A stretch of DNA of 64,000 nucleotides from Sepioteuthis lessoniana (Eukaryota > Mollusca > Cephalopoda > Myopsida > Loliginidae): contig OY757939.1 of the NCBI GenBank assembly GCA_963585895.1, positions 60,596,320 through 60,660,319 on the forward strand, read 5' to 3'. The first letter of the stretch is position 1, and each line of letters begins with the position of its first letter. Shown here in pieces: positions 22,860-32,599 of this stretch. The notes under the pieces were generated by a model. The model was not told where the DNA came from. It ran no database searches and was given only the letters and a program-made list of their open reading frames with translations. The position numbers were made by a program, and so were the translations under genes.

Positions 22860-23865
22860 CAATACTATTAACTGTACATATAAAGAGGTGTTGCTGCAAT
22901 TTTCTTGGCCTAAATAAAAAGATGTCTTAATTTTTTTTTCAAGATTAAAAGAAAAACTTGAAACATTGTGCCAAATGTGTTCAACTTTTGGATGAATACG
23001 TGGATCAGCTTCATGACTAGGTCATTCCCTTCTGTTGGTGAGAGAACTTTTCAGCACAAATTCTTAAACAGACACACACACACATAATTGGACACCTACA
23101 TAACTGTGTGCACATACATACACACCTTCCTATGGAACTACTAAATAAAAGTTCTGGTCTTGATCCTGTGTCACTTTAAATTCGCTTGAGTCTGCACAGA
23201 AACTTCTTTTCATGTGTTTGAATAATGAGGGGGGGTAAAAAAAAGAGACTTTTTCTCAATCTAAAACTATGTTAGTTTCTTATAAAAATCAACAGGAGAT
23301 GAAGGAAGGTTAGTGAATCTACTGACAGAGATAGATGAGAAGTTTGCTGAAGTTGGCTGGTCAATGTAATCCAAGTTGTTGGCTCCAATATCATAAAAAA
23401 AGTGGCCGATCAATTGCAAGATGGGCCAAGAGAAGGCAAGAAGATAATGGAGGCAAAAGTCAGTGGAGAGATAGGGTTGGGTTGACAAGGGCTGGGGTTA
23501 AGACAGGTCTTATTGGGCAGAGGGGGCGGGGAATGATGGAAAGAGCTAGGAATAGAATAGAAGAAAGAAAATATACAATAACAGTTGATATAGTGGTAGG
23601 TGATGTGGGTAAATAGAGAAACGAAAAATAAATAAATGTATAAAAGAGAAGAGAATGATCTTTAGATCTTTCATACGTGTCCAGGTACCATATCAAAAAG
23701 CTAAGATTTCTGATTTATTTGCTGTATGACACTTACAGTCACAAAGCTTGGACAAGAATAACAACAATACTATGAAAAAGCGTGTCGGGTGAAAGACCTG
23801 CAGTAGCGTACCAGCAAACAGTTCCTGTTTGACCTTTTATAAATTTGTTCACATAAAATAAATAA
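22860..23865. other. Low-complexity and unclassified sequence
   Basis: A plus-strand ORF at 23335-23616 includes GRSIARWAKRRQEDNGGKSQ and WRDRVGLTRAG. This faintly resembles the last residues of some LINE proteins (GRP-TRW-D...W...A-DR), too weak to call. Nothing else is recognised. Confidence 0.35.
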
Positions 23866-23869
23866 AAAA

Positions 23870-24545
23870 ATTTTAACATTTTTTTAAAAGAAAATAAGGT
23901 TTCTTAAGGAGAATTAGAAATGAAAGTCTGCTGAAGATACCGAAATCATTGAAACATTTTTTTGAGTGATCTTAAAAACCTACAAACAATCCATTGGTAA
24001 ATAAGGAAGTTTAAGACGGAGCTATCAAACTTACCCTCTCTTAATTGTTTCTCTCTCTCTCTCACACATACATGACTCGTGCCACAATTTGATTTTTTTT
24101 TTTTTTAAAGAAGCATTCTTTTAAGAAAATAAAGGTCCCATGAAGAGGAAAAAGGATTGAAAATAGTTTAAACTGGGGAAAAAAATTAAAAAGGACCGTC
24201 TGAAGCATTTTTTAGTGATCTTCAAACGTATACAAATATTGGTAAATGTGGAAGATTAGGGTGTAATTATGAACTTTCACCCGCTTAATTGTTTAATTTA
24301 TTTTTAGATGTGTAGCAATTTACAAAATAAGAATTTTTAAAAGGATTCTTTTAAAGGAAATAGGGTTTCTTGATGAGAAAAAAAAAAAAAAAAACACGAT
24401 TTTTGAATAGAAAAAAAAAATAACAGTCTATGATGTAGATATGAAAATCATTGAACATTTTTTTTTTGAGTGATCTTGAACGTATACAAACAATTATGGG
24501 TAATTATAATTTAATTATGACAGTGCTACTCAACTTTTCATTTCC
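23870..24545. repeat. Degenerate tandem repeat, about 3 units of 250 bp
   Basis: Three units share TCTTTTAAAGGAAATAGGGT-like, TTGATGAGAAAAA, GTCTG-TGAAGAT, ATCATTGAACATTTTTTT, GAGTGATCTT and ACGTATACAAACAATT. The GTGATCTT landmark falls near 23967, 24215 and 24470, so the period is about 250 bp. Function unknown. Confidence 0.7.
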
Positions 24546-24719
24546 CTTGTTTCATTTTTTTCTAGACTCATACCTTTTAATAGATAAAATGAATAGAGAT
24601 TTAAAAAGTTGAGTTTATAATTGCTGTCACTCATTTTGGGTACAAAATGCAAACCTATCTTTCTTGATTTTAATGAAATCAAAAGAGTAAATAATATAAA
24701 ACGAAATAATAAATGTTTT

Positions 24720-25143
24720 AAAGTAGATTTTAGTATGAATTTCTCCTCTTAAAAAAGAACAGAATATTATAAAACAAACTTTAAAAAATACAAAAATATT
24801 TTTGTTTTTACCAAATGTCTATCAAAAAATACAAACAGAATATTATAAAACTTATTTTGCTTCTTTTTTTTTTTATAATAAAATATTTCTTAGACTAAAA
24901 ATAATTTTTCAACATCAGGTTTGTTTTTTTCTTTTCCATTTTGGATTTGAGTATTGCTTTTTCTTTTTTAAGATCAAAATTTAAAAAAATAAAAATAAAC
25001 AACAAACAGTAGAACATTCATAAAATTGTTTTCTAATAGAAATATTTTCAATTTTTTTATTTTGAAGTTTTTGTGCTTTTTCTTTTTTGGAGGGGGTAAC
25101 CAAAAATATAAAACAGAATAAATTGTTTTACTGTTATGTAATG

Positions 25144-25189
<46 letters not shown>

Positions 25190-25385
25190 GTTTTTTGTTT
25201 TTTTTCTAACGAGAAAATTTTAAAAAAAACAAATAAAAAAAAAAAAAATACAGTAGCACATTACCTTTAGCAAAAATGTTTTCTAAAATGAAAAAAAATT
25301 TTCCTCATGAATTTTTTTTTTTTTGACCAAAAGAACAGAAAATTGTAAATTTTCTTTTATGTAAAAAAAAATAACATGCAAAACT
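24720..25385. repeat. Second degenerate tandem repeat, period about 246 bp
   Basis: AACAGTAGAACATTCATAAA near 25005 and TACAGTAGCACATTACCTTT near 25250 start parallel stretches (TGTTTTCTAA, then AAATTTTC and a long T run). A weaker earlier unit is seen from about 24740. A (TA)22 tract (25145-25187) interrupts it. Confidence 0.55.
25145..25187. repeat. (TA)n microsatellite
   Basis: Uninterrupted TA tract of about 43 bp inside the degenerate array. Confidence 0.95.
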
Positions 25386-25430
25386 GTAAAAAAAATAAAA
25401 ATAGTTATATATATATAAGGGCGATATTAC

Positions 25431-25621
25431 CGAAGAGGACTTTCCAGTCATTGGAATGTTCCAGGTGATATACTTTTACATCAAAATCATTGAAATGTCT
25501 TTGGTTTTCCTGATTGCATTGAAAATGGACCAGAAAAGTTCGTTCTCGAGTCAATACTGCCAAATATCCATCTTTCTTAAGACACTGGACATTACAGTTG
25601 TTCTCCACGTATATAATTTCG
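25431..25621 (-). CDS. Putative internal exon of an unrecognised host gene
   Basis: An open minus-strand frame of about 63 residues with normal protein composition and no repeat similarity elsewhere in the window. It includes IIYVENNCNVQCLKKDGYLA, VLTRERTFLVHFQCNQENQR and FDVKVYHLEHSNDWKVLFG. On minus it is preceded by a pyrimidine-rich stretch and TGTGTAG (acceptor AG at 25622-25623) and followed by G|GTAATATC (donor GT), giving a plausible 191-bp exon. Upstream in frame there is a stop before the acceptor, so it would not be a first exon. The hydrophobic/charged alternation could be a beta-rich domain, but I do not recognise the family. The flanking sequence, full of repeats, would be introns. 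Confidence 0.5.
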
Positions 25622-25805
25622 CTACACACTTATACATTTATTTAAGAGTATCAAAATAAAAGATACCCATCAAGCAAAGAAATTCTTTAGTCGTATTGTA
25701 GTCAACCCAATGACGCGACATTCTATCAAATACAAATTGTAATTGATAAAATTACAAATGTTGTCGTCTGCTCCTATGAATCAAACCATTGTACACAAAG
25801 ACGAG

Positions 25806-25813
25806 TGACGTCA
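25806..25813. promoter_or_regulatory. CRE-like palindrome TGACGTCA
   Basis: A perfect cAMP-response-element palindrome, 185 bp from the exon candidate, in a short unique region. One such 8-mer in 64 kb is expected by chance about once, so function is unproven. Confidence 0.25.
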
Positions 25814-26029
25814 TAATGTGTTGTGAACATTCCTGGAAGAGATACCAGTTTTCAACTAAAATTAGTAGCACCCAAATTTTTTATAATTATTTTTTTAAAT
25901 AATCATTTATTTGATAGAATTAGGAGGAAAAAAAAGGAATATGAACCATAAAAATGAAAAAGATTATATAAGTAATGAGCTAAGTTTTTTATCTCAGGAA
26001 TTTTTTTTTTTTTACAATTACAACAGAGG

Positions 26030-26170
26030 TAATTTAGAGGCAAAATGTGAGTACCTCTGGTGGTGTAATTCTTTGCAAGCTAGTCTAGTAAACAAGTGAG
26101 TTCGAGTCTCGTTAGGTGTCCCATTCATATGGCCTTGTGCTACATCTAAGCAAAGAGCTTAGTAAATTAT
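26030..26170 (+). mobile_element. SINE C (tRNA-derived)
   Basis: Head TACCTCTGGTGGTGTAATTC (A box), B box GTGAGTTCGAGTCTCGTTAGG, tail ATGGCCTTGTGCTACATCTA and GAGCTTAGTAAATTA. The B box is the best preserved among the SINE C copies. Confidence 0.7.
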
Positions 26171-26179
26171 GTACTAGTA

Positions 26180-26830
26180 TTTAGAGGCAAAAATGGCCGC
26201 TACAGTGTTTTAAAAATTATATAGAAATGTGCTTACATTCATACTTCAGATAAGAATAAGTTTTTCCGTCCTCTTGTTTTTATTCATGAAGTCGGATTTT
26301 TTTTTTTTTAGGCACCCACATTGATTTTTCAATAGGCAAGACTGAGGATTTTTTAAAATGATCACTAGGTTAGGATTATTTACCAAATTTATCTCAACAG
26401 TAAATTAAAATTTCTATCATCACAATAAATGTACACATGAGATTAGTTTAAACACTGAGAATGGTATGTTTTGGTAACTGAAACGTGAATGATTTTCAGA
26501 ATAAATGTGAAGTTATAATAAAAAGGAATATTATAGACTGTTCTGAGTAAGTAAATTGAACTTACTAAGATAGGAAAATGAAGACCAGCCTCCCCACTTC
26601 CATTTTGAGGCAATGCAGAAATTTTGAAACCTATTTTGTATAATATTAAATGTTAGTGAAAAATAAGACTTTACGGTTGAAATTTGGTTAGGTCAGAGGA
26701 GATCAGTATTTAAGATCGGACGTTGCTTATATTTTACATAAAGGTTCATAACATAACAATGACTTATTCTTATACGAACTCTGAATGTAAGTACATTTCT
26801 ATATTTAAAAAAAAAAAACAAACATCAGTG
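26180..26830. other. Unique AT-rich sequence
   Basis: No repeat or clear coding segment recognised. It lies between two exon candidates on opposite strands. Confidence 0.4.
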
Positions 26831-26867
26831 CGGCCATTTTCCTAAATAAGTACAGTTCCACCTGAAC

Positions 26868-26880
26868 TTATATATAAGAA
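26868..26880 (+). promoter_or_regulatory. TATA-box candidate upstream of 26918 ATG
   Basis: CTTATATATAAGAAAC is a strong TATA-box match 45 bp before the ATG. This would place initiation near 26895-26905 (TTATTTTACC), leaving a 5' leader of about 15-20 bases. Confidence 0.4.
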
Positions 26881-26917
26881 ACTGTCTTATTTTACCCAAC
26901 ATGGCACGTTGCATACA

Positions 26918-26975
26918 ATGAGTGTATCTATACCATTTCATGATAAGCTGAAGTCTGGCCAATCTTTGAATCCAG
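26918..26975 (+). CDS. Putative first coding exon, possibly galectin-like
   Basis: ATG in good context (A at -3) opens MSVSIPFHDKLKSGQSLNP and then a G codon split by the donor CCAG|GTAAAG, a near-consensus splice site. A TATA box lies at the expected distance. IPF..KL..GQSL..G resembles the first beta strands of galectin carbohydrate-recognition domains (pattern (I/V)P(F/Y)...L..G..L...G), but 20 residues cannot settle this. No following exon was identified. The surroundings are free of recognised repeats, unlike most of the window. Alternative: chance ORF. Confidence 0.4.
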
Positions 26976-27122
26976 GTAAAGAAAAAAAGTCACAGGTATA
27001 ATAAATAAATAAAACAATCGTAAACCAAATGTGTTTACGAGATAAATCCCTTACGTTTCACTCAAATTAAACAACATTTCTCAACAAAACTTAAACCTAA
27101 CCAGCCACCATAAAATAATTAA

Positions 27123-27861
27123 TTGCCCAGTCGGCTGGGGCTGTAGAATACACCGACTGCTTCTCTGCAGAGGGGTAAGACCCCCTCCCCAACGAATGTC
27201 CTGTATATGACACTAAATCTGATGGTGAGGTTCCAGTAATGCTCGAGCTTTGGGGAATGCGGAGTACCCCTTCATTGCCATCGCTCCTTGGTCCACTCTG
27301 GCCCGCAGTGGTAGCACCTGATAAGGGTCCTATCTATGGGTTAAATAGAACTAACAGCATACTTATGCTAAAATGAATTGAGTAAACTGAATAGCTTGAA
27401 ATAGAAACGTTTTTGACAATTTAACCGTACTTACACTTAAACTGCGTGCTTATGCTTAACTGAATTATTTCAAATAGAACTGTTTTTCGACATTAAAACT
27501 GTATTTACACTTAACTGAATTATTACATATAACTGCTTGAATAGTTTGAAATGGAAATGTTTTTGATAATTAAACTGTGTAAGTAAGTAAAGTTAGCGAC
27601 CATAGTCGAGGGTGACCCGAAGGCTCCCTTTTCGATAGCTACTACACCAAGGTGTAGGGGAGGGCGCTACTCCATTCCCAGGATTGCTCCACTTTACCCT
27701 TGAACCGTACCTTATAATGCTGAGTGTTAAGCAAGGTGGTATCAAAACTGTGTACTTATGCTAAACTGAACTGTTTTCAATAGAACAGATTATTTACATA
27801 AAAATGGATTTGGTGTGAAATAACCTACAAAGGTTGATATGCCATAAAACCAAACCAAACC
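27123..27861 (+). mobile_element. K-family element, full length with 11-bp target duplication
   Basis: Reference K copy. 5' end TTGCCCAGTCGGCTGGGGCT, core to about 27345, array of AT-rich units, a nested SINE B (27582-27744), then the 3' hairpin tail and (CCAAA)3. AAAATAATTAA occurs at 27112-27122 and 27862-27872. Without the SINE it is about 570 bp. The 3' hairpin TGGTGTG...TGCCATA is weakened by a change in its left arm. The structure indicates a non-autonomous retroposon. Confidence 0.9.
27582..27744 (-). mobile_element. SINE B, 5'-truncated, nested in K
   Basis: The minus strand starts inside the SINE (GATACCACCTTGCTTAACAC) and runs to the complete 3' end (TTACTTACTT). AAACTGTGTA is duplicated at 27572-27581 and 27745-27754, and the host K array continues in register on both sides. 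Truncation of the 5' end plus a 10-bp duplication is standard target-primed integration. Confidence 0.9.
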
Positions 27862-28254
27862 AAAATAATTAAAATTTCCCCTCCCCCCAGCCAAAATTGT
27901 GACTATTTTAAAAATCATAACAATACTTCAAAAGTACCTGAACCACTTAATGAATTGGACAAGTTAAAACTTTAATATTTAAAAAAAAATACGAGAAGGC
28001 AAACTATTTGATCGTGCTTATTGCATAAAAAATACTGTAGTACAAGAAAATATTTTTAAACAATTGAGGAGGAGGCATGTTGCGAGACCAGTGATGTTTG
28101 AGGATGTTGATCCCACGAACATTTGTTAATTAAGTTTTTAACAATAGACAAGATAAATGACAAGGACAGGATGGATAAGATTTAAATATCAAGCTTTTAT
28201 TGAGTGAATCATATACAAAAGGTTTGCATGGTGTAGAATCGCAGTTGCTGCATC

Positions 28255-28870
28255 TCAGCAGTGTTAAAAGTCAGTTCAGTCGAAAGACAGACACTCGGCT
28301 GTCTTAGGTTCTTAGTTGAAGCAAGTCTTGAAGATCCAGGTAGTCCTGGTGTAGCTGGAGTCAATCAAAGATGTAGACTCAATATGTCGCAAAGGGTGTA
28401 TGATTTAAGTCCTGGTTTATTCAATCCTTGGTTAATCATGGGTATGTCAACATTGCTTCAGAGTGCTGATAATAGTCCAAGTAGTGTTGGCACTTGGGTT
28501 GGTGTCGTTGGTCACTGTCAGATGCTGGTAGTTGAGAACAAGGCTGTCAGACATGTCATAGACATAGCTGGAGACAGTCGAAGATGTGGACACATTGGTT
28601 GTAAAGGCAGAATGAATGATGTCTTGGTTCATTCAGTCCTTGATTAATTGGGGGTATATTGACATTGGCCTCGGAGAGCTGGTCATGTGGTCAGCAGATG
28701 ACTGGGTTGGCAGTAACAGCTTCAGTAGTCATACAGGAGTGGCTGCAGGCTGGAGCATAGTCATTGTCAAGAAACGGCTGCCAGCTGGAGCATCGTCAAT
28801 GTGCAGTCAGGGCTGTGGTGTCAGTAGAGGTTGATTTTTTGGCTGCAGGTTTAAATGGAGTCCAAAAGGA
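28255..28870. repeat. Diverged 212-bp tandem duplication plus 35-bp duplication
   Basis: TAGCTGGAGTCAATCAAAGA (28352) recurs as TAGCTGGAGACAGTCGAAGA (28565), and GTATGTCAACATTG (28442) as GTATATTGACATTG (28653), an offset of about 212 bp. Further on, GGCTGCAGGCTGGAGCATAG recurs as GGCTGCCAGCTGGAGCATCG about 35 bp later. The open frames here (28261-28647, 28616-28834) follow the duplication and have no recognisable family, so they are not called as genes. Confidence 0.6.
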
Positions 28871-28879
28871 CAGGTTTGG

Positions 28880-29235
28880 CTGTAAGCTTAGCATGTATTT
28901 GCTTCAGGCAGAATCTACCATCAATAAACGGGATCGCTGCAGGCTAGCATGTGTGCACTTCAGCCATGAGTTGGTACATGTTTAGCTTCCAGGTAGGATC
29001 TATCATGAATAGTTGGGACTGCTACAAACTAACGCAAGAATGCTCTGGCTGTGGACTTTGAACAAATTAAGCCTCCTAGCTGGATCAACCACAGTAAAAA
29101 CTGGATCATGAGCAGGCTTGAACATTTAGCCTTCTTACCAGAATCAACCACAGTTAAGTGGGATAACAGACAGCTTAAACTTTTTAGCTACCTGGCTGAA
29201 CCAAAGTGCGGTTGAGCAGGATCATGAGTGAGTGT
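28880..29235. repeat. Degenerate tandem array, unit about 58-85 bp
   Basis: Five units follow the pattern TTTAGCxxCCTxGCTGGATC, AACCACAGTxAAGxGGGATC, ATGAGCAGGCTT. Clear examples are CCTAGCTGGATCAACCACAG, TACCAGAATCAACCACAGTT and CTGGCTGAACCAAAGTGCGG. It is GC-richer than its surroundings and may be part of one larger element with 28255-28870. Confidence 0.6.
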
Positions 29236-29239
29236 AAAA

Positions 29240-29760
29240 GTTCAGCTGAAAGGCCAGCACTGAGTAGGAAGCAATCGAGTAGACCAGGTCATTTAAATTC
29301 ACGCTACACTTTGATCCTAAGTCCCATGGCTATGCAACTCCCTTTTTTGGGGTCTGTAAATCTAGATAGCATCCAGAGTCCACAGAAAGCTGATTAATTT
29401 TTGTAGTATTATTTTGGTTGTGATTTTTCAGACTGTTGTCCTCATCTTTATTGTGATAAGTTGAAATGTTTCAGCTGCTGTATCCTCCAGTCTTCAAGTG
29501 TCCTTTGTTTATCTGGGCATAGAAATGATTCAAATCACTTAAAGTTTGACTTGATAAAACAAGGCATTAAAGAGCTATAAAGATCTTATTCAAATAATGA
29601 CATAATTGTTTTTCATGCCCATCAGTTTGAGAAACATCACAAGAAGTTTCACAAGACATATCATAAGATGAATTTGAAATGTAAAATCCAATGGTATCAG
29701 TTATTTTTGATATTATCATAATTTACTTTAAAAATAATTTGATTTGGCTTTTCCAATTAT
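29240..29760. other. Unclassified sequence between tandem array and solo LTR
   Basis: No gene or repeat recognised. Confidence 0.4.
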
Positions 29761-29944
29761 TGGTTCCTGTAACATGTTGACCCTCGACTGAGCCATCAGT
29801 TAGGAGATGCACCTGTGTAAATAAGCAGATGAGCAGTGGAAACAGGTGCATCTGGTCAAAGATATCAGAATATAACCTTGACCTGTAAACGTGGTCCACA
29901 GGTCAAGATGCATATGCCCACAGGAAGCAGGTGGATGTCAAACA

Positions 29945-29956
29945 ATTATATAACCA
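29945..29956 (+). promoter_or_regulatory. LTR TATA box
   Basis: AATTATATAACC, about 178 bp into the LTR. A C/G-rich initiation area with GAGTTCGAGTTCGAG lies 30-50 bp downstream. Confidence 0.5.
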
Positions 29957-30202
29957 GGTGCCACAGACGGCTTGAGTCAGTTCGAGTTCGAGTTGCAGTT
30001 CCAATTGGAGATAAGGTGTCCGAGTGAGAACCAGCTCCAGACAGAGGGCATGGGCCCTCAATGACCCTCCGATTGAGCAGCCAGCTAGAATGCGAAAGAA
30101 GTGCAGCTATGGTCAGAGGAACTTGAGGTCAATATGTGGCAGTTTGTCTCCAACTCACCTCTCACACATAACCAACATCAACCCTTTCACAGCCCTTTCG
30201 AG

Positions 30203-30208
30203 AATAAA
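30203..30208 (+). terminator. LTR polyadenylation signal
   Basis: AATAAA followed within 40 bp by a T/G-rich stretch (GTGTGTTCGTTGTTC), as expected at the R/U5 border. Confidence 0.55.
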
Positions 30209-30404
30209 GTGTGAGGTATATTTTATAAAGAAGTGTGTTCGTTGTTCTTTGAAGTTCGTCATTATTTTTCTGCTTACATCTGCATATATATGAGTATACA
30301 ACATTCCTAGATTGTGGTCATTTCTATATTTGGTCTATTCAACTTGGAACAACAGTCTGAAAAAAAAATCGCAAGCAAAATAATACAAATCAAGCCTCAT
30401 TGCA

Positions 30405-30870
30405 AAAATTCAAACAGATAAATTTTTGCTGGTCGATCAACACTGGCGTGTCACTGTCCGCAAAAAAAAAAAAAAAAAAAAAAGCACTCATAAGTTTATC
30501 TTTGCTTCCCTAATAGGGCCTAATTTGTTTTAATGATCTTGGATAGGTTGTTTGATGCGAGGTTGGTAGGCCTGCAGCGGCTATTTTGAATCCAGATTTG
30601 GTTCAAAACATGCAGGGTGCTTGTGGAATTCTCATCTAGCTTTTTCTAAATGCTTCCTAAAAGTTTAGGTGGTCCCGGCACATAATAGTTCTAATATGGT
30701 CACAACTTGGAAGAATCTCCAACCTATTTTATCAGAGAGATTGGGTTTCTATCTTGTAAATAACCTGTCAATAGCAATCCACGTATTTTCTATGCCTATG
30801 TTGATATCACTTTCATTAGGTGAGATATTGCTACCACTGAGATCTTTCAAATCATTCGCATAATCACAAG
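30405..30870 (-). pseudogene. RTE-like LINE C-terminal fragment
   Basis: The minus strand reads YANDLKDLSGSNISPNESDI, NIGIENTWIAIDRL, KPNLSDKIGWRFFQVVTI and LEKARWEFHKHPACFEPN, the post-catalytic RT thumb of the RTE-like family. An oligo-A/T run (30463-30483) interrupts it near the left end. Confidence 0.65.
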
Positions 30871-30874
30871 AGAG

Positions 30875-31630
30875 AAAGTCTAAGAAGGAAAAAGTGAATG
30901 GAGAATAAGATGAACTAAAGAAAGAATGGAGAGTGACATAGACAAAAGGAGAAAACTGAAGTCTAGAGTGATATAAAAAGAAAAAGCAAATGATAATACA
31001 GGGAACAGAGAAAGTGCAAGTAATGCCCCATCACTATATTTTCTGCCTTTTCTATCATTTGCAAAGATACAGATTCCTCTTTCACTACTCTTGAGCACTT
31101 AATATAGCCCAAACTACAAGAATGGATCAAACCTTGTCCAATCCAAACATACTGGGAGACTTGTTTTCTGTGGAGCATCAAACATTATACTGACATTTTT
31201 GTTAGATTTTGATCTTGCAGACAGTCGGATAATAAGCACCATGTCCAACCCATAATTTATAAACCAAAAATCTTATACTTCAAATTAGCATTTGTCTCTT
31301 ACTATTTAGCCAGAAATGACATATTTTACAATCTGATAACCTTCAGTGATCTCAAATAAACTCCAAGCTCAATAAATATAAGAAATATAGTTGAGATAGA
31401 AACGTCAATGTCAATGCAAAAATATTAGGCAGAACTTTTCATTTGGTTGTGATCAACATTTAGGGGCAGTTACAAATACACAAACTTTATATATTACAGA
31501 CACTTATGTATATGCACACACACACACACAGTAGTAAATAACTGAAAGGAATCTGACAGTATGGGAAAAAAAATTGAAAATAAAAATAAATCAAAAGCGA
31601 TATGTTCCAGTTCTATAAATACTTGATATC
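30875..31630. other. AT-rich sequence, no feature recognised
   Basis: Purine-rich at 30880-31020, a short (CA)n near 31516. Nothing else. Confidence 0.4.
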
Positions 31631-31635
31631 ACCAT

Positions 31636-31745
31636 TCTAAAGTCCAGATGAAGGTTTATTATAACTAAAATGTTTAATATCAACTTTCCTTCTCAATAAA
31701 TTCTTTTCTTTTGATCAACATTTTTCAATTTTTCTCTATATATTC
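31636..31745 (+). repeat. Hammerhead-like repeat HH-B, copy 1 (decayed)
   Basis: AAGTCCAGATGAAGGTTTAT aligns with the copies at 45031 and 59967, and so does the downstream TTCTCAATAAATTC and TTTTTCAATTTTTCTCTATA. The core reads CAGATGA where CTGATGA is needed and AAAA replaces GAAA, so it cannot cleave. Confidence 0.6.
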
Positions 31746-31785
31746 AATTTTTTGTTTAAAAAATAAGAAATTTAGAAAGTTTTCC

Positions 31786-31786
<1 letters not shown>

Positions 31787-31823
<37 letters not shown>
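31787..31823. repeat. (TA)n microsatellite
   Basis: Uninterrupted TA tract of about 37 bp. Confidence 0.95.
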
Positions 31824-31825
<2 letters not shown>

Positions 31826-32154
31826 GCATAAAGCTTTACATACACTATATACCACTTACACATACAATAATATACAACTATAACACACACAAGTAAATGT
31901 AAAGATTTCTTCACCATCACAATGTTTTTTGACTATTTTTTGATTTTCGATTTATTCGTTTCATTTTGTTATCTGCCTGAAGATTGTTGTTTGTAAAAAC
32001 ATCGTGAAATGAAAGGTCGCAGACAAACTTCCATGGCATCAAATCTATAAATCTAATATATATTTATTATATAATAGCTTTATCCTAGATATTGAGCACT
32101 CTCCAAATTATATCGCTCTTGGTTCACCACAAACCTACAAAGTGAATTACTGAC

Positions 32155-32580
32155 ATCATCATCATATCGCGCTGGTAGCACGGATATCCCTGACCCTCTC
32201 TCGCCACTCCTCCCAATCGTTCATCGCCCTAGGTAGGTCTTCAGGACAACATCCCGTATCCTCACATAGCTGCTGAATGTATGTTCGTGCTGGTTGTCCT
32301 GCTTTTGCACGGCCATGTGTGGGGGTTCATAAGAGTACATCTCTTATGAGTTCGTCCCTGCTTCTCCAGCAGTGTCCTGCATGTCTGGCTCGTCTAACTT
32401 GAATAGTTTTCGTGATAGGGGGCAGGTGGCTGTACAGTTGGTGTCTTGTGGGGTGTTGCTGCCAGGACTTGTTCAAGATTGCACGTAGCATTCTTGTGTA
32501 ATTGCCGTCTAGCTTCTTCTCCAGCTGTTTTGTTAGCGTTCATGTAGTGCAGCCATTTAGCAGTACCGATAGCACACACA
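32155..32580 (-). pseudogene. RTE-like LINE 3' end with ATGATG tail
   Basis: Minus-strand C-terminal codons include TKTIQVRRARHAGHCWRSRD, VLLWTPTH(G)-like and ARTYIQQLCEDTGCCPEDLP and end at ERVRDI.AT. They are followed by a GCGCGATATGATGATG tail, a short 3' tandem repeat typical of RTE elements. Nearly identical pieces lie at 56874 and 59541. It abuts a short (CA)n tract on its 5' side. Confidence 0.8.
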
Positions 32581-32599
32581 CACACACAGTATAGTGTAA

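Larger units (their letters stand above)
29768..30303 (+). mobile_element. Solo LTR, 536 bp, with 4-bp target duplication
   Basis: Begins TGTAACATG and ends TACAACA (TG...CA, with TGT/ACA inverted ends), flanked by TTCC at 29764-29767 and 30304-30307. Inside are a TATA box (AATTATATAACC, about 29945-29956) and a polyadenylation signal AATAAA at 30203-30208, in the order expected for U3-R-U5. No coding region or second LTR is next to it, so it is a solo LTR left by LTR-LTR recombination. A 4-bp duplication fits several gypsy lineages. There is no evidence that it belongs to the relic at 4240-7600. Confidence 0.85.

Noticed and set aside
25806-25813. Confirmed CRE promoter
   Set aside because: A single 8-bp match is expected about once by chance in 64 kb; kept only as a low-confidence site.
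28261-28834. Two overlapping open frames of 128 and 72 codons
   Set aside because: They follow a diverged tandem duplication and show no recognisable domain or splice context. Treated as part of the repeat.
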